Shown here: piece by piece, positions 1 to 6,204 of the stretch | How the letters are laid out: every line of letters starts with the position of its first letter | Position numbering within the stretch: the stretch's first letter is position 1 | Assembly (NCBI GenBank): GCA_008501785.1 | Contig: QQUD01000473.1 | Location: 1 to 9,925, forward strand | Source of the DNA: Chloroflexota bacterium | GTDB lineage: Bacteria > Chloroflexota > Anaerolineae > Promineifilales > Promineifilaceae | Reading direction: 5' to 3' | Length of the DNA stretch: 9,925 nucleotides | Made by a program: the position numbers and the translations under genes | Notes under the pieces: model-generated | The model's database searches: none | What the model was told of the DNA's origin: nothing | What the model saw: the letters and a program-made list of their open reading frames with translations, nothing else

Positions 1-850
1 CAAACCATCTGCAAATGGTGAACAAGCATTTACGAATGAGAATTTGTATTATCTTTTTGAGGGGGTGACGGGGAACGGCCGTTACGCAATCTGGTTCGAA
101 TACCCCCTCAGCACCACCTTCCTCACGAACTTAGACCCCGACACAACCGCCGAAACCATCACCTCCCAGCTCGACGATTTACCATCCGACACATTCACAC
201 CCGAGCTAATCAAACTCGATGCCGTCGTCACCTCATTCCAAATTGAGCCAACCGAATCATTCACCTACGCCGCCGCCCCCGGCGCACCCAATCCCGGCAA
301 TCTCATCGTCACCCTCGGCGATGTCATCGGCGACATTCCCCCCGAGGTGTACGCCATCAACCAGGAAACCAATCAACAATTCACCAGCCAAATGCCCACC
401 GGCATCGGCTTAAAACAAGTCACCATGACCGTTCCATCGGGTGATTATAAAGTATTTGCGCACATTCCAGGGGATGTAAACGGCACATTTTTGGGCTATT
501 GGGATGTGAGCAGTGGCAATCTCCAAACCATCACCGTCAACACCAACGAAACCAACGGCGAACCCATCCTCACCCTGGCCGACGACCCATGCAGCCAGGT
601 CCTCCCCGCCACCCCCGACGAAAAATATCCAGCCACCGACTCCAACACCTTCCAAAACCTGACCGGCTGCGTTCCCGCCGTAGCCCCGGGCGACGGCAGC
701 AGCACACTCCACACCGTCCGCGAAGGCGACACCCTGCTCAGCCTCAGCCGCATCTACAACATCGACTGGCAGCGCATCGCCCGCATGAACGGCCTCACCG
801 AACCCTACCTCCTCCAACCCGACCAACAACTCATCATCCCAGCGCCATAA
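1..850 (+). CDS. C-terminal part of a probably secreted LysM-domain protein (5' end outside window)
   Basis: The reading frame is open from base 2, so the gene starts upstream of the window. The TTG at 44 is only an internal codon and not a convincing start. About 282 residues are visible, ending at the TAA at 848-850. The last 47 residues (707-847) form a LysM domain: they open with a TVREGDTL segment, continue through LSRIYNI and IARMNGL, and end in a QLIIP strand. LysM domains bind peptidoglycan or other N-acetylglucosamine polymers, so the protein probably sits at the cell surface. The part before it is rich in Thr, Pro, Asn and Asp and looks like extracellular beta-type or linker sequence; I do not recognise a catalytic domain. 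Two cysteines (in DDPCSQ and LTGCVP) lie between this region and the LysM domain and could pair. Codon use is mosaic: most of the gene ends codons in C, but roughly 421-520 does not. No signal peptide can be checked because the N-terminus is missing. Confidence 0.85.
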   Translation, partial: KPSANGEQAFTNENLYYLFEGVTGNGRYAIWFEYPLSTTFLTNLDPDTTAETITSQLDDLPSDTFTPELIKLDAVVTSFQIEPTESFTYAAAPGAPNPGNLIVTLGDVIGDIPPEVYAINQETNQQFTSQMPTGIGLKQVTMTVPSGDYKVFAHIPGDVNGTFLGYWDVSSGNLQTITVNTNETNGEPILTLADDPCSQVLPATPDEKYPATDSNTFQNLTGCVPAVAPGDGSSTLHTVREGDTLLSLSRIYNIDWQRIARMNGLTEPYLLQPDQQLIIPAP

Positions 851-858
851 ACCTGCCC

Positions 859-923
859 TTGTGCCAGGCAGGGGGCAGCAGGCTTATAAATGACCAAAGC
901 CGTTCGCCCCCTGCCTGGCACAA
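859..923 (+). repeat. Hairpin repeat copy 1 (REP-like, 18-nt arms)
   Basis: The 18-nt arm TTGTGCCAGGCAGGGGGC (859-876) is perfectly complementary to 906-923, with a 29-nt spacer between. The same arm core, TGTGCCAGGCAGGGGG, and a recognisably related spacer occur in two other places (5535-5597 and 6089-6151). This copy has the same spacer orientation as the 5535 copy. It starts 9 bases after the stop of the LysM gene. It could therefore end or stabilise that transcript, but no T-run follows the second arm. Confidence 0.9.
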
Positions 924-956
924 CCACAGCGTATACCCACAAAGTCCGACCTGTCA

Positions 957-962
957 TATAAT
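957..962 (+). promoter_or_regulatory. Candidate -10 box for the PIN relic and its partner gene
   Basis: A perfect TATAAT lies 42 bases before the ATG at 1005. No good -35 hexamer lies at the usual distance (around 934-939), so this would be a -10-driven or activator-dependent promoter. Position and match are suggestive only. Confidence 0.35.
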
Positions 963-1004
963 TAAGCACAATAACTACTCATCCACCTATCAGGAAGTTA
1001 CAAG

Positions 1005-1208
1005 ATGAAAACATATCTTGATGTCTGTTGTTTAAATCGACCTTAGGACGATTAAGCACAAGATCGTAATCGGTTAGAAGCGGAATCCATTTTGCTCATT
1101 TTATTACGCCTGCAATCTGAAGAGTGGAACTGGATAAGCAGCGAATTGGATGTGGATGTTGCAAATCCTTTACATTGGTTGGTAAATCAACAAGGGAAAG
1201 AATCGTAA
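1005..1208 (+). pseudogene. Decayed, internally deleted PIN-domain (VapC-like) ribonuclease gene
   Basis: The ATG at 1005 is preceded by a good ribosome site (AGGAAG, 992-997). The frame encodes MKTYLDVCCLNRP, a start I recognise from a family of PIN-domain toxins that begin MKTYLDxCCLNRPFDDQTQ. The aspartate at residue 6 would be the first metal-binding residue of the PIN fold. The frame is then broken by TAG at 1044-1046, where the family has Phe, and TAA at 1053-1055, consistent with a CAA-to-TAA change. Family-like sequence resumes as AQDRNRLEAESILLIL and WNWISSEL, then jumps to DVDVANPLHWLVNQQ, which resembles the C-terminal strand of the family. The frame spans 68 codons against roughly 130-170 for intact members, so the middle of the domain, with the other acidic residues, has been deleted. 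The final stop (TAA 1206-1208) overlaps the next gene's ATG by one base, as in a toxin-antitoxin pair. The family assignment is from memory of similar sequences. Confidence 0.75.
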
Positions 1209-1435
1209 TGGCAATTCAAACAATGACCTTAAATGATATACAGCGAACAGGATTAGAAGTGCTATCTCGTGAGTTAGGACCTGTTGGCATGGTCCGCTTC
1301 CTGCAAATGTTTGAAATGGGGGAAGGTGATTACATCCAACAGCGTCAGGACTTGCTTGAGGATCAAAAAGCAGAAGATATCGTTCGCAGAATTCGGGAGC
1401 AACGGCCGAATTACAAACCTGAAGATAAGCAGTAA
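1208..1435 (+). CDS. Small partner protein of the PIN relic (75 aa, putative antitoxin-like)
   Basis: The start is the ATG at 1208, overlapping the stop of the PIN relic in TAATG; a GGGAAAG ribosome site lies about 8 bases upstream. An in-frame ATG at 1124 lies inside the relic read out of frame and is unlikely to be the true start. The 75-residue product is hydrophilic, without signal or membrane segments. It begins MTLNDIQRTGLEVLSRELGP and contains VGMVRFLQMFEMGEGDY, then a charged helical tail rich in Glu, Arg, Lys and Gln. I recognise this as a small uncharacterised family (xxGxxALxxxLGPVGxxRFLQxFExGxGDY) that I associate with PIN genes like the one upstream, so an antitoxin or accessory role is plausible. 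No DNA-binding motif is evident. The gene is intact although its neighbour is destroyed, so it may be a solitary antitoxin or a gene on its way to loss. Confidence 0.75.
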   Translation: MAIQTMTLNDIQRTGLEVLSRELGPVGMVRFLQMFEMGEGDYIQQRQDLLEDQKAEDIVRRIREQRPNYKPEDKQ

Positions 1436-1479
1436 ATTCACCCCATCTAGCTGCGCAATGCAAGAGGAATCGTCACTTA
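1436..1479. other. Short non-coding spacer before the terminator-like hairpin
   Basis: Forty-four bases between the stop of the 75-residue gene and the hairpin. I see no gene, repeat or regulatory motif in it. Confidence 0.6.
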
Positions 1480-1510
1480 GATTGGACCAATCTCAGAGAT
1501 TGGTCCAATC
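1480..1510. terminator. Nested palindrome between convergent genes, probable bidirectional terminator
   Basis: GATTGGACCAATCTC (1480-1494) is perfectly complementary to 1496-1510 with one central base, giving a 15-bp stem. Each half is itself a small palindrome (GATTGG, one base, CCAATC), so two hairpins or one long hairpin can form. It lies between a gene ending at 1435 (+) and one ending at 1521 (-), the usual place for a shared terminator. Neither side carries a good T-run, so intrinsic termination is inferred from position and stem strength. Confidence 0.55.
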
Positions 1511-1520
1511 TTGAACAAAC

Positions 1521-3872
1521 TTAGTTATTTGGGGGCTTTGCCAACAAGCCCAATTTGCAAGCTGTACTGTCTCCAGCCTTTCTCAGGTCGTGACCGAGCA
1601 ATACCCTTTCCAGATTAGCTGGCAGGTCGCGGACGCGACGACCAGTAGCATGGTAAATAGCATTCAGAGTCGCCGGAGCCGCCGGTACCATCGCAGGCTC
1701 AGCCACATTTTTAGCGCCGTAAGGCCCCACCTTCAAATGTTTCTCTATCAAAGATGCCTCAATATCCGGCATATCGAGTGCCGTGGGAATGAGATACTCA
1801 TCAAAGTTCGTATTCTGAATGTACCCTAGATCGTAGTCAACGCGCTCCATTAGAGCATATCCCAAACCTTGAGCAATGCCGCCGTAGACCTGACCATATG
1901 CGCCCTGTGGGAAGATGACTTTACCCACATCATGCGCAGCCCAAACGCCAACAACATCTGTTTTGCCTGTACCGGTGTCTACCGTCACTTCTACCACTTG
2001 CGCCCCAAAATGGTAGGCAAAATAGGGCATGCCCCGGCCGGAATGCTCATTCCAGGCGATTTCTGGCGCAACCCACTTTCCGTGCGTGGACAAAATCATG
2101 CCCATCAAGCGCGCATGGTCCACCACATTCTCCCACGTAACCGGTTCTTCACTGGGGCCGACATAAGCTTCTTCCACCCGCAACAGTTGTTCAACATCAC
2201 ACTTCAACAAATTAGCCGCAGCCAAATCTAACATATGGGCTAAATTCTGAGCCGTTGTTCGCGTTGCATTCCCGCCCAGCACGGTAGAGCGGCTGGCAAC
2301 TGTGGGGCCAGAATAAAGAGAGGTGTCGGTATCAGGGCGCAGCATTCTAATCCGTTCCGGCCGCACCCCCAGCTCCTCGGCAGCAATCAAGGTGAATACG
2401 GTACGGGATCCTTGCCCAAAATCGGTTAAACCTGACGTCAGGTTGATGGTGTAATCATGGTTGATTTCAATCGTGCCTGCGGCGAAATCTTCCCCTTCAG
2501 CGCCCAATGAAACCCCGTGGAAAACGGCCGCTACGCCAATCCCCTTCTTGATTTTCGATTGGGCATTGTGGTTTGCATACGTTTTTCGTTTTTGATCCCA
2601 ACCAGACGTCTGACGCACTTCATTGAGACACTCTGTCAACCCGACCGAGTCCGTTAGCATTTGCCCATAAACCAACTCAGCACCAAGCTGGAGACAATTT
2701 TTCAGCCGAAAATCGATTGGGTCCATACCCACAGCCTCAGCCATTTCATCAATGGCCTGTTCGATGCCTGCAGATGATTCAGTGTTGCCAAACCCACGAA
2801 AAGCACCAGCATAACCGTTATTCGTATACACTTCGGTGACGTCTATCTGGCAGGCATTATAGCGATACGGCCCCATTGCATGGATCGACGCTCGCCAGCC
2901 AATAAACGGGCTAACCGACGCATACGAACCGGAGTCTTGCCGCGATTCAACCTTGCAAGTGTGCAAAGTTCCGTCAGAGTCAGCCGCAAGTTGAATATGC
3001 ATCTCCATGCTGCCACGTTTGTAGCTGGCGATCATTGACTCATCACGGGATAACGTCATCCGCACCGGTTTTTCTGTCTTCAATGCCAGCGCAGCCACCT
3101 GGGCGGCTATTTCATGACAAAGATCATCCTTGCCCCCAAATGCGCCTCCCACCACTGGTTGAATCACCCGCACCTGGTCTTCAGACATACCAAGTACCGA
3201 TACCAAATTGTTTCGAGTAATAAAAGAAGTCTGGCTGTTGCTATAAACAACAATGTCACCACCAGGAGCAGGCACGGCCAAAGCGCCTTCAGTTTCAATA
3301 TAGGCATGTTCTTGCGGAGATACCCGATAATGGTTGTCGATTACAACATCACTGTTTTCAAATTGCGGCTCAATTTCCCCTTTACGCACAATGAAGGTAT
3401 CCAAAAGATTTGGATGCTTGTCATCATCTCGATCGGGGCCAACTTGGGCGGCATCTGGATCAAGTGCGTGGGCGGCATCGGTAACGGCCGTTAACCCCTC
3501 CACTACACATTCAATAGCCTGCACCCCTGCCAGCGCCGCCTGCGGCGTTTCGGCAGCAACCACAGCAATGGCCTCACCCACATGGCGCACCTTTTGGTAA
3601 GCCAGCATATATTTATCTTTTTTGGGATAGCCATACAGTCCATTGTCCACGAAATCATCAGACGTAATCACCGCTTTCACGCCCGGAACTGCCAGCGCTG
3701 GTGATACATCAAGTTTAACGATACGTGCATGGGGTACTTCACTGCGCAAGGCATGGGCATAAAGCATTCCAGGCAGCTTGTAATCACCCACATACTTGGC
3801 TGTACCCAGCACTTTACTCAGAGCATCCACGCGACGAGTTGGTTTTCCAATATTTGTACGATTTTTCGTCAT
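1521..3872 (-). CDS. Molybdopterin-binding catalytic subunit, xanthine dehydrogenase/aldehyde oxidase family
   Basis: Large catalytic subunit (783 residues, normal length) of a molybdenum hydroxylase, which inserts water-derived oxygen into a C-H bond of an aldehyde or N-heterocycle. The N-terminal a/b hammerhead domain (about 15-125) opens with RRVDALSKVLGTAKYVGD. The molybdopterin-binding region follows, with GGAFGGKDD at 242-250 and GAFRGFG at 356-362 (Arg359), then FGQGSRT near 485. The C-terminus carries GAKNVAEP (719-726), where Glu725 is in the place of the catalytic glutamate of the family. The GAFRGFG loop is of the xanthine dehydrogenase/aldehyde oxidase type; the AYRCSFR loop of true CO dehydrogenase is absent, so CO oxidation is unlikely. 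The substrate cannot be read from the sequence. The start ATG at 3872 has a strong AAGGAG site (3881-3886) and overlaps the upstream gene's stop by four bases (ATGA), so the two are translationally coupled. It is the last gene of the operon. Confidence 0.93.
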   Translation of the reverse strand: MTKNRTNIGKPTRRVDALSKVLGTAKYVGDYKLPGMLYAHALRSEVPHARIVKLDVSPALAVPGVKAVITSDDFVDNGLYGYPKKDKYMLAYQKVRHVGEAIAVVAAETPQAALAGVQAIECVVEGLTAVTDAAHALDPDAAQVGPDRDDDKHPNLLDTFIVRKGEIEPQFENSDVVIDNHYRVSPQEHAYIETEGALAVPAPGGDIVVYSNSQTSFITRNNLVSVLGMSEDQVRVIQPVVGGAFGGKDDLCHEIAAQVAALALKTEKPVRMTLSRDESMIASYKRGSMEMHIQLAADSDGTLHTCKVESRQDSGSYASVSPFIGWRASIHAMGPYRYNACQIDVTEVYTNNGYAGAFRGFGNTESSAGIEQAIDEMAEAVGMDPIDFRLKNCLQLGAELVYGQMLTDSVGLTECLNEVRQTSGWDQKRKTYANHNAQSKIKKGIGVAAVFHGVSLGAEGEDFAAGTIEINHDYTINLTSGLTDFGQGSRTVFTLIAAEELGVRPERIRMLRPDTDTSLYSGPTVASRSTVLGGNATRTTAQNLAHMLDLAAANLLKCDVEQLLRVEEAYVGPSEEPVTWENVVDHARLMGMILSTHGKWVAPEIAWNEHSGRGMPYFAYHFGAQVVEVTVDTGTGKTDVVGVWAAHDVGKVIFPQGAYGQVYGGIAQGLGYALMERVDYDLGYIQNTNFDEYLIPTALDMPDIEASLIEKHLKVGPYGAKNVAEPAMVPAAPATLNAIYHATGRRVRDLPANLERVLLGHDLRKAGDSTACKLGLLAKPPNN

Positions 3873-4360
3873 GATGCTTGCTCCTTATTTTGTTTAGCCA
3901 GCCGTTCTTGGGCAGTACCTTCAATTGCATCAACAATTTGCTGATATCCGGTACATCGACACAGATTGCCACTGATGCCCTCCCGAATATCTGCCCGGGT
4001 AGGCTGCAAAGTTTTTGTGAGCAACGCTTCACCAGCCAACACCATGCCGGGGATGCAGTAACCACACTGCACCGCACCATAATCAATAAAGTTTTCCTGC
4101 AAATCATTAGGGCTGTTATCAGGTTCACTGACACCTTCAATCGTCATCACCGCTCGCCCATTGACTTGTGGGGCCAATACAGTACAACTGCTCACCAATT
4201 TGTCATCCAGGATAATTGAACAAGCGCCACATTCACCGACCTCACACCCCTCTTTGGTGCCAGTCAATCCCAGATAATCTCGCAATAATGCCATCAGCGT
4301 GATGTCAGGTGGTGCATCCACTGTTATTTTTTCACGATTCAAGTTAAATTCAATCAACAT
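3869..4360 (-). CDS. 2Fe-2S subunit of the molybdenum hydroxylase
   Basis: Small electron-transfer subunit (163 residues, typical length) that carries two 2Fe-2S clusters and passes electrons from the molybdenum site to FAD. The N-terminal plant-ferredoxin-like domain has Cys39, Cys44, Cys47 and Cys59 in KEGCEVGECGACS and SSC. The C-terminal helical domain has Cys99 and Cys102 (QCGYCIPGM) plus Cys134 and Cys136 (NLCRCTGY). All eight ligands of the family are present. The start is the ATG at 4360, with a TGAGG ribosome site six bases ahead; a TTG at 4372 overlaps that site and is less likely. There is no signal peptide, so the enzyme should be cytoplasmic. The stop overlaps the start of the catalytic subunit by four bases. 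The gap to the FAD subunit gene upstream is 57 bases. Confidence 0.95.
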   Translation of the reverse strand: MLIEFNLNREKITVDAPPDITLMALLRDYLGLTGTKEGCEVGECGACSIILDDKLVSSCTVLAPQVNGRAVMTIEGVSEPDNSPNDLQENFIDYGAVQCGYCIPGMVLAGEALLTKTLQPTRADIREGISGNLCRCTGYQQIVDAIEGTAQERLAKQNKEQAS

Positions 4361-4417
4361 ACTTAACCTCAAATTATGTGTTCATCGCAGCACATTGTGC
4401 CGGGATTTAGTGGGTGG

Positions 4418-5281
4418 TTATTCAGTTGCCAAAACCTCTCGCAAAGCGCGTTCTGCCAATGCAGCAATCACAGGTTCTTTGTATTCGGTAGACCAGCGAC
4501 GCCCGGTAATGTCGATCATAGACGCAGCAACTTGGTTAGCGGCTGACACAATCAATTCATCGGTAACAACCTGTCCCAGCAACAGATTTTCCGCTTCAGT
4601 AAAACGAGATGTTTGCGGCGTGGCGGCTCCTGGCGTAATTCGAACAAAATCCACAATGCCGGAGTCATCGACTCGACCCATTGCAGCCATCGTTAAGCGA
4701 GAAATTGCTTGCGCATTGCGACGACCCACCTTGTGGAAGGTCGTTCTCACATTTGTAGGTGGAGCCTCAAAGGTAAAGTGTGTCAGCAGCTCTCCTGCCT
4801 TGAGCTGCGTTCGATTTGGCCCCAAGACTAATTGCGACAAACTCACAGAGCGTTCCTCTTGTAGGCCAAGTACATGAGCCACCGCATCAAGACAAATTAA
4901 CACAGGCAAACTATCGGCACAGGCCGCAGCATTCACGACATTACCGCCAACCGTACCTGTATTCCGTATCTGGGGACTGCCGACAGACCGGCAAGCCTTG
5001 ACGAGAAATGGCGTCATCTTCAACAGGATATGGCTTTCGACCACTTCACCAAACGTGACAGCGGCTCCCACTGTAATCAGATTGCCTTCATGCTTAATCA
5101 CTTTTAGTTCGGGTAACAGGCTAATGTCTACCAATCGACTGTATTCTGGGGGATGGTGATGTAAATGCACCAGAATATCAGTTCCACCTGCTAATAGGCG
5201 GTTTTGATACGCTGCATCATTTAGCAGATCAATGGCGTGTGCCAATGAATCTGGCCGAACATAATCAAATTTCGGTGTCAT
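4418..5281 (-). CDS. FAD-binding subunit of the molybdenum hydroxylase (CoxM/XdhB-like)
   Basis: Medium subunit (287 residues, usual length) that holds FAD and hands electrons to NAD or another acceptor. The N-terminal FAD-binding domain contains LLAGGTDILV (AGGTD at 31-35) and GSPQIRNTGTVGGN (101-114), the two loops that bind the FAD diphosphate in this family. The segment NAAACADSLPVLICLDA follows, also typical. The C-terminal part (about 175-285) is the CO_deh_flav_C-type domain. I placed the start at the ATG at 5281 because an AGGAG site lies 7-8 bases ahead; an in-frame ATG at 5323 would add 14 residues without such a site. I do not see the extra 4Fe-4S insert of 4-hydroxybenzoyl-CoA reductase. 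This is the first gene of a three-gene operon. No XdhC/CoxI or other maturation factor is in the window. Confidence 0.93.
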   Translation of the reverse strand: MTPKFDYVRPDSLAHAIDLLNDAAYQNRLLAGGTDILVHLHHHPPEYSRLVDISLLPELKVIKHEGNLITVGAAVTFGEVVESHILLKMTPFLVKACRSVGSPQIRNTGTVGGNVVNAAACADSLPVLICLDAVAHVLGLQEERSVSLSQLVLGPNRTQLKAGELLTHFTFEAPPTNVRTTFHKVGRRNAQAISRLTMAAMGRVDDSGIVDFVRITPGAATPQTSRFTEAENLLLGQVVTDELIVSAANQVAASMIDITGRRWSTEYKEPVIAALAERALREVLATE

Positions 5282-5534
5282 AAAAGTCTCCTCTTGATTA
5301 AGCTTCTCCATATAGAGGTACACGGAATTAGCTCCCCACTTCTAATTCCAACCTTTCTATCAATCTACCAACTTGAGAAATTCTATGGCTCTTGTATCCA
5401 GGTCGTACTGCGAAATTATATCACCAAAGCTTGGAAATTTATCATACATATGAGAAAAATCAGGAGCCATCATGTACTATCTTTGAAAACTTGACTGGCT
5501 AAACTAAATCAGCAAAAATTCGTGCCTAAATCGC
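5282..5534. other. Intergenic region between the molybdenum hydroxylase operon and the NUDIX cassette
   Basis: This 253-base AT-rich stretch contains no convincing gene. It must hold the promoter of the leftward operon. A perfect TATAAT on the minus strand lies at 5415-5420, about 135 bases ahead of the operon's first ATG, but without a good -35 box. On the plus strand TTGAAA (5483-5488) and TTGACT (5491-5496) resemble -35 boxes but have only weak -10 partners. I see no clear operator or riboswitch. Confidence 0.5.
5415..5420 (-). promoter_or_regulatory. Candidate -10 box for the molybdenum hydroxylase operon
   Basis: ATTATA on the plus strand reads as a perfect TATAAT on the minus strand. 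The leader would be about 125 bases. No matching -35 hexamer is found at 16-18 bases, so this is a weak call. Confidence 0.25.
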
Positions 5535-5597
5535 TGTGCCAGGCAGGGGGTGCAGAATCTTAACATGATAAAGTATGTTCACCCCCTGCCTGGCACA
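5535..5597 (+). repeat. Hairpin repeat copy 2 (left bracket of the NUDIX gene)
   Basis: The arms TGTGCCAGGCAGGGGGTG (5535-5552) and 5580-5597 are perfectly complementary over 18 bases and enclose a 27-base spacer. The spacer matches the reverse complement of the spacer in copy 3 at 23 of 27 positions by eye. It ends 13 bases before the likely NUDIX start codon, so the hairpin would lie in or just before the translation initiation region. Confidence 0.92.
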
Positions 5598-5610
5598 ACT
5601 ACCACAATTT

Positions 5611-6072
5611 ATGATGAAAACAGTTCTAACCTTTTTACACTTTTTCAGACGGTTTTACTGGATGGTTTTTACTCCCACGACGGTTGGTGTGCGTGCCATT
5701 ATTGTCAACAGCCAGAATCAGATTTTGCTCGTTAAACACAAGTATGAGGCTGCTTGGTTTCTGCCTGGGGGGAAGGTAGAGAAAGGTGAGACCACAGCGC
5801 AAGCTTTAGAAAGAGAACTGAGGGAAGAGGTTGGAATCCTCAACTTTGAAATTGATGCGACTTTGGGTGTTTATTCTAATTTTTTTGAATACAAAAACGA
5901 TCACATCATTGTGTTTATTGTAAAAGCATTCCAGTTAAAAACAGCTTCGCATTTCGAAATAGAGCAGTTACGATTTTTCGACTTCGTCAGCATTCCCAGC
6001 ACAACTTCTCCAGGCACAAAACGGCGATTGGATGAATTTAATCATCTTAGAAAGCCAAATTATTGCTGGTGA
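5611..6072 (+). CDS. NUDIX hydrolase
   Basis: Probable NUDIX pyrophosphohydrolase of 153 residues, cleaving a nucleoside diphosphate linked to another group; the substrate is unknown. The NUDIX box is complete at residues 54-76: Gly54, Glu60, Arg68-Glu69, Glu72-Glu73 and Gly75 match GX5EX7REUXEEXGU, so the metal-binding glutamates are present. Ahead of it come TTVGVRAIIVNSQNQILLVKH, the usual first strands, and WFLPGG. The N-terminus is hydrophobic and aromatic (FLHFFRRFYWMVF), as in a NUDIX subgroup I recall whose members begin with an LYWRL-like segment. The ATG at 5611 (or 5614) fits that subgroup; an in-frame ATG at 5575 lies inside the hairpin repeat and would add 12 unrelated residues. 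No clear ribosome site is visible. The gene is much more AT-rich than its right-hand neighbour (5881-5940 has 15 G/C in 60; 6841-6900 has 34). It is bracketed by two repeats in opposite orientation, suggesting it was acquired. Confidence 0.9.
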   Translation: MMKTVLTFLHFFRRFYWMVFTPTTVGVRAIIVNSQNQILLVKHKYEAAWFLPGGKVEKGETTAQALERELREEVGILNFEIDATLGVYSNFFEYKNDHIIVFIVKAFQLKTASHFEIEQLRFFDFVSIPSTTSPGTKRRLDEFNHLRKPNYCW

Positions 6073-6088
6073 CTTTTGGGTTTTAAGC

Positions 6089-6151
6089 TGTGCCAGGCAG
6101 GGGGTGAACACACTTGGTCATATTAAGATTCTGCACCCCCTGCCTGGCACA
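6089..6151 (-). repeat. Hairpin repeat copy 3 (right bracket of the NUDIX gene, inverted spacer)
   Basis: The arms 6089-6106 and 6134-6151 are the same 18-base perfect complement as in copy 2, with a 27-base spacer. Read on the minus strand, the spacer matches that of copy 2 except at four positions, so this copy points the other way. It begins 17 bases after the NUDIX stop and ends 53 bases before the helicase start. It may terminate or protect the NUDIX transcript. Confidence 0.92.
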
Positions 6152-6204
6152 ACGATCTCTCGAACATTTGCGCTAATTGGAACTGTGACTACAATCAGCC
6201 TATC

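Noticed and set aside
410..829. A 139-codon minus-strand frame opposite the LysM gene
   Set aside because: Gly/Val/Ala-rich translation produced by antisense of C-ending codons; no domain and no ribosome site.
499..1008. A 169-codon plus-strand frame overlapping the LysM gene end and hairpin copy 1
   Set aside because: His/Pro/Arg-rich translation of the kind made by shifting C-rich codons; it runs through the repeat and the promoter region.
1044..1055. Programmed read-through or recoding of the TAG and TAA in the PIN frame
   Set aside because: Two different stops within four codons plus a deleted catalytic core fit decay much better than recoding; no recoding structure is evident.
1521..3872. 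Aerobic CO dehydrogenase large subunit (CoxL)
   Set aside because: The diagnostic AYRCSFR active-site loop is absent; the loop reads GAFRGFG as in xanthine dehydrogenase and aldehyde oxidase relatives.
5550..5735. A 61-codon plus-strand frame overlapping the NUDIX start
   Set aside because: It begins inside the hairpin repeat and overlaps the NUDIX gene in another frame; no support as a gene.
859..6151. CRISPR-like repeats
   Set aside because: The copies are kilobases or hundreds of bases apart, each is a single hairpin, and there are no regular spacers or cas genes.
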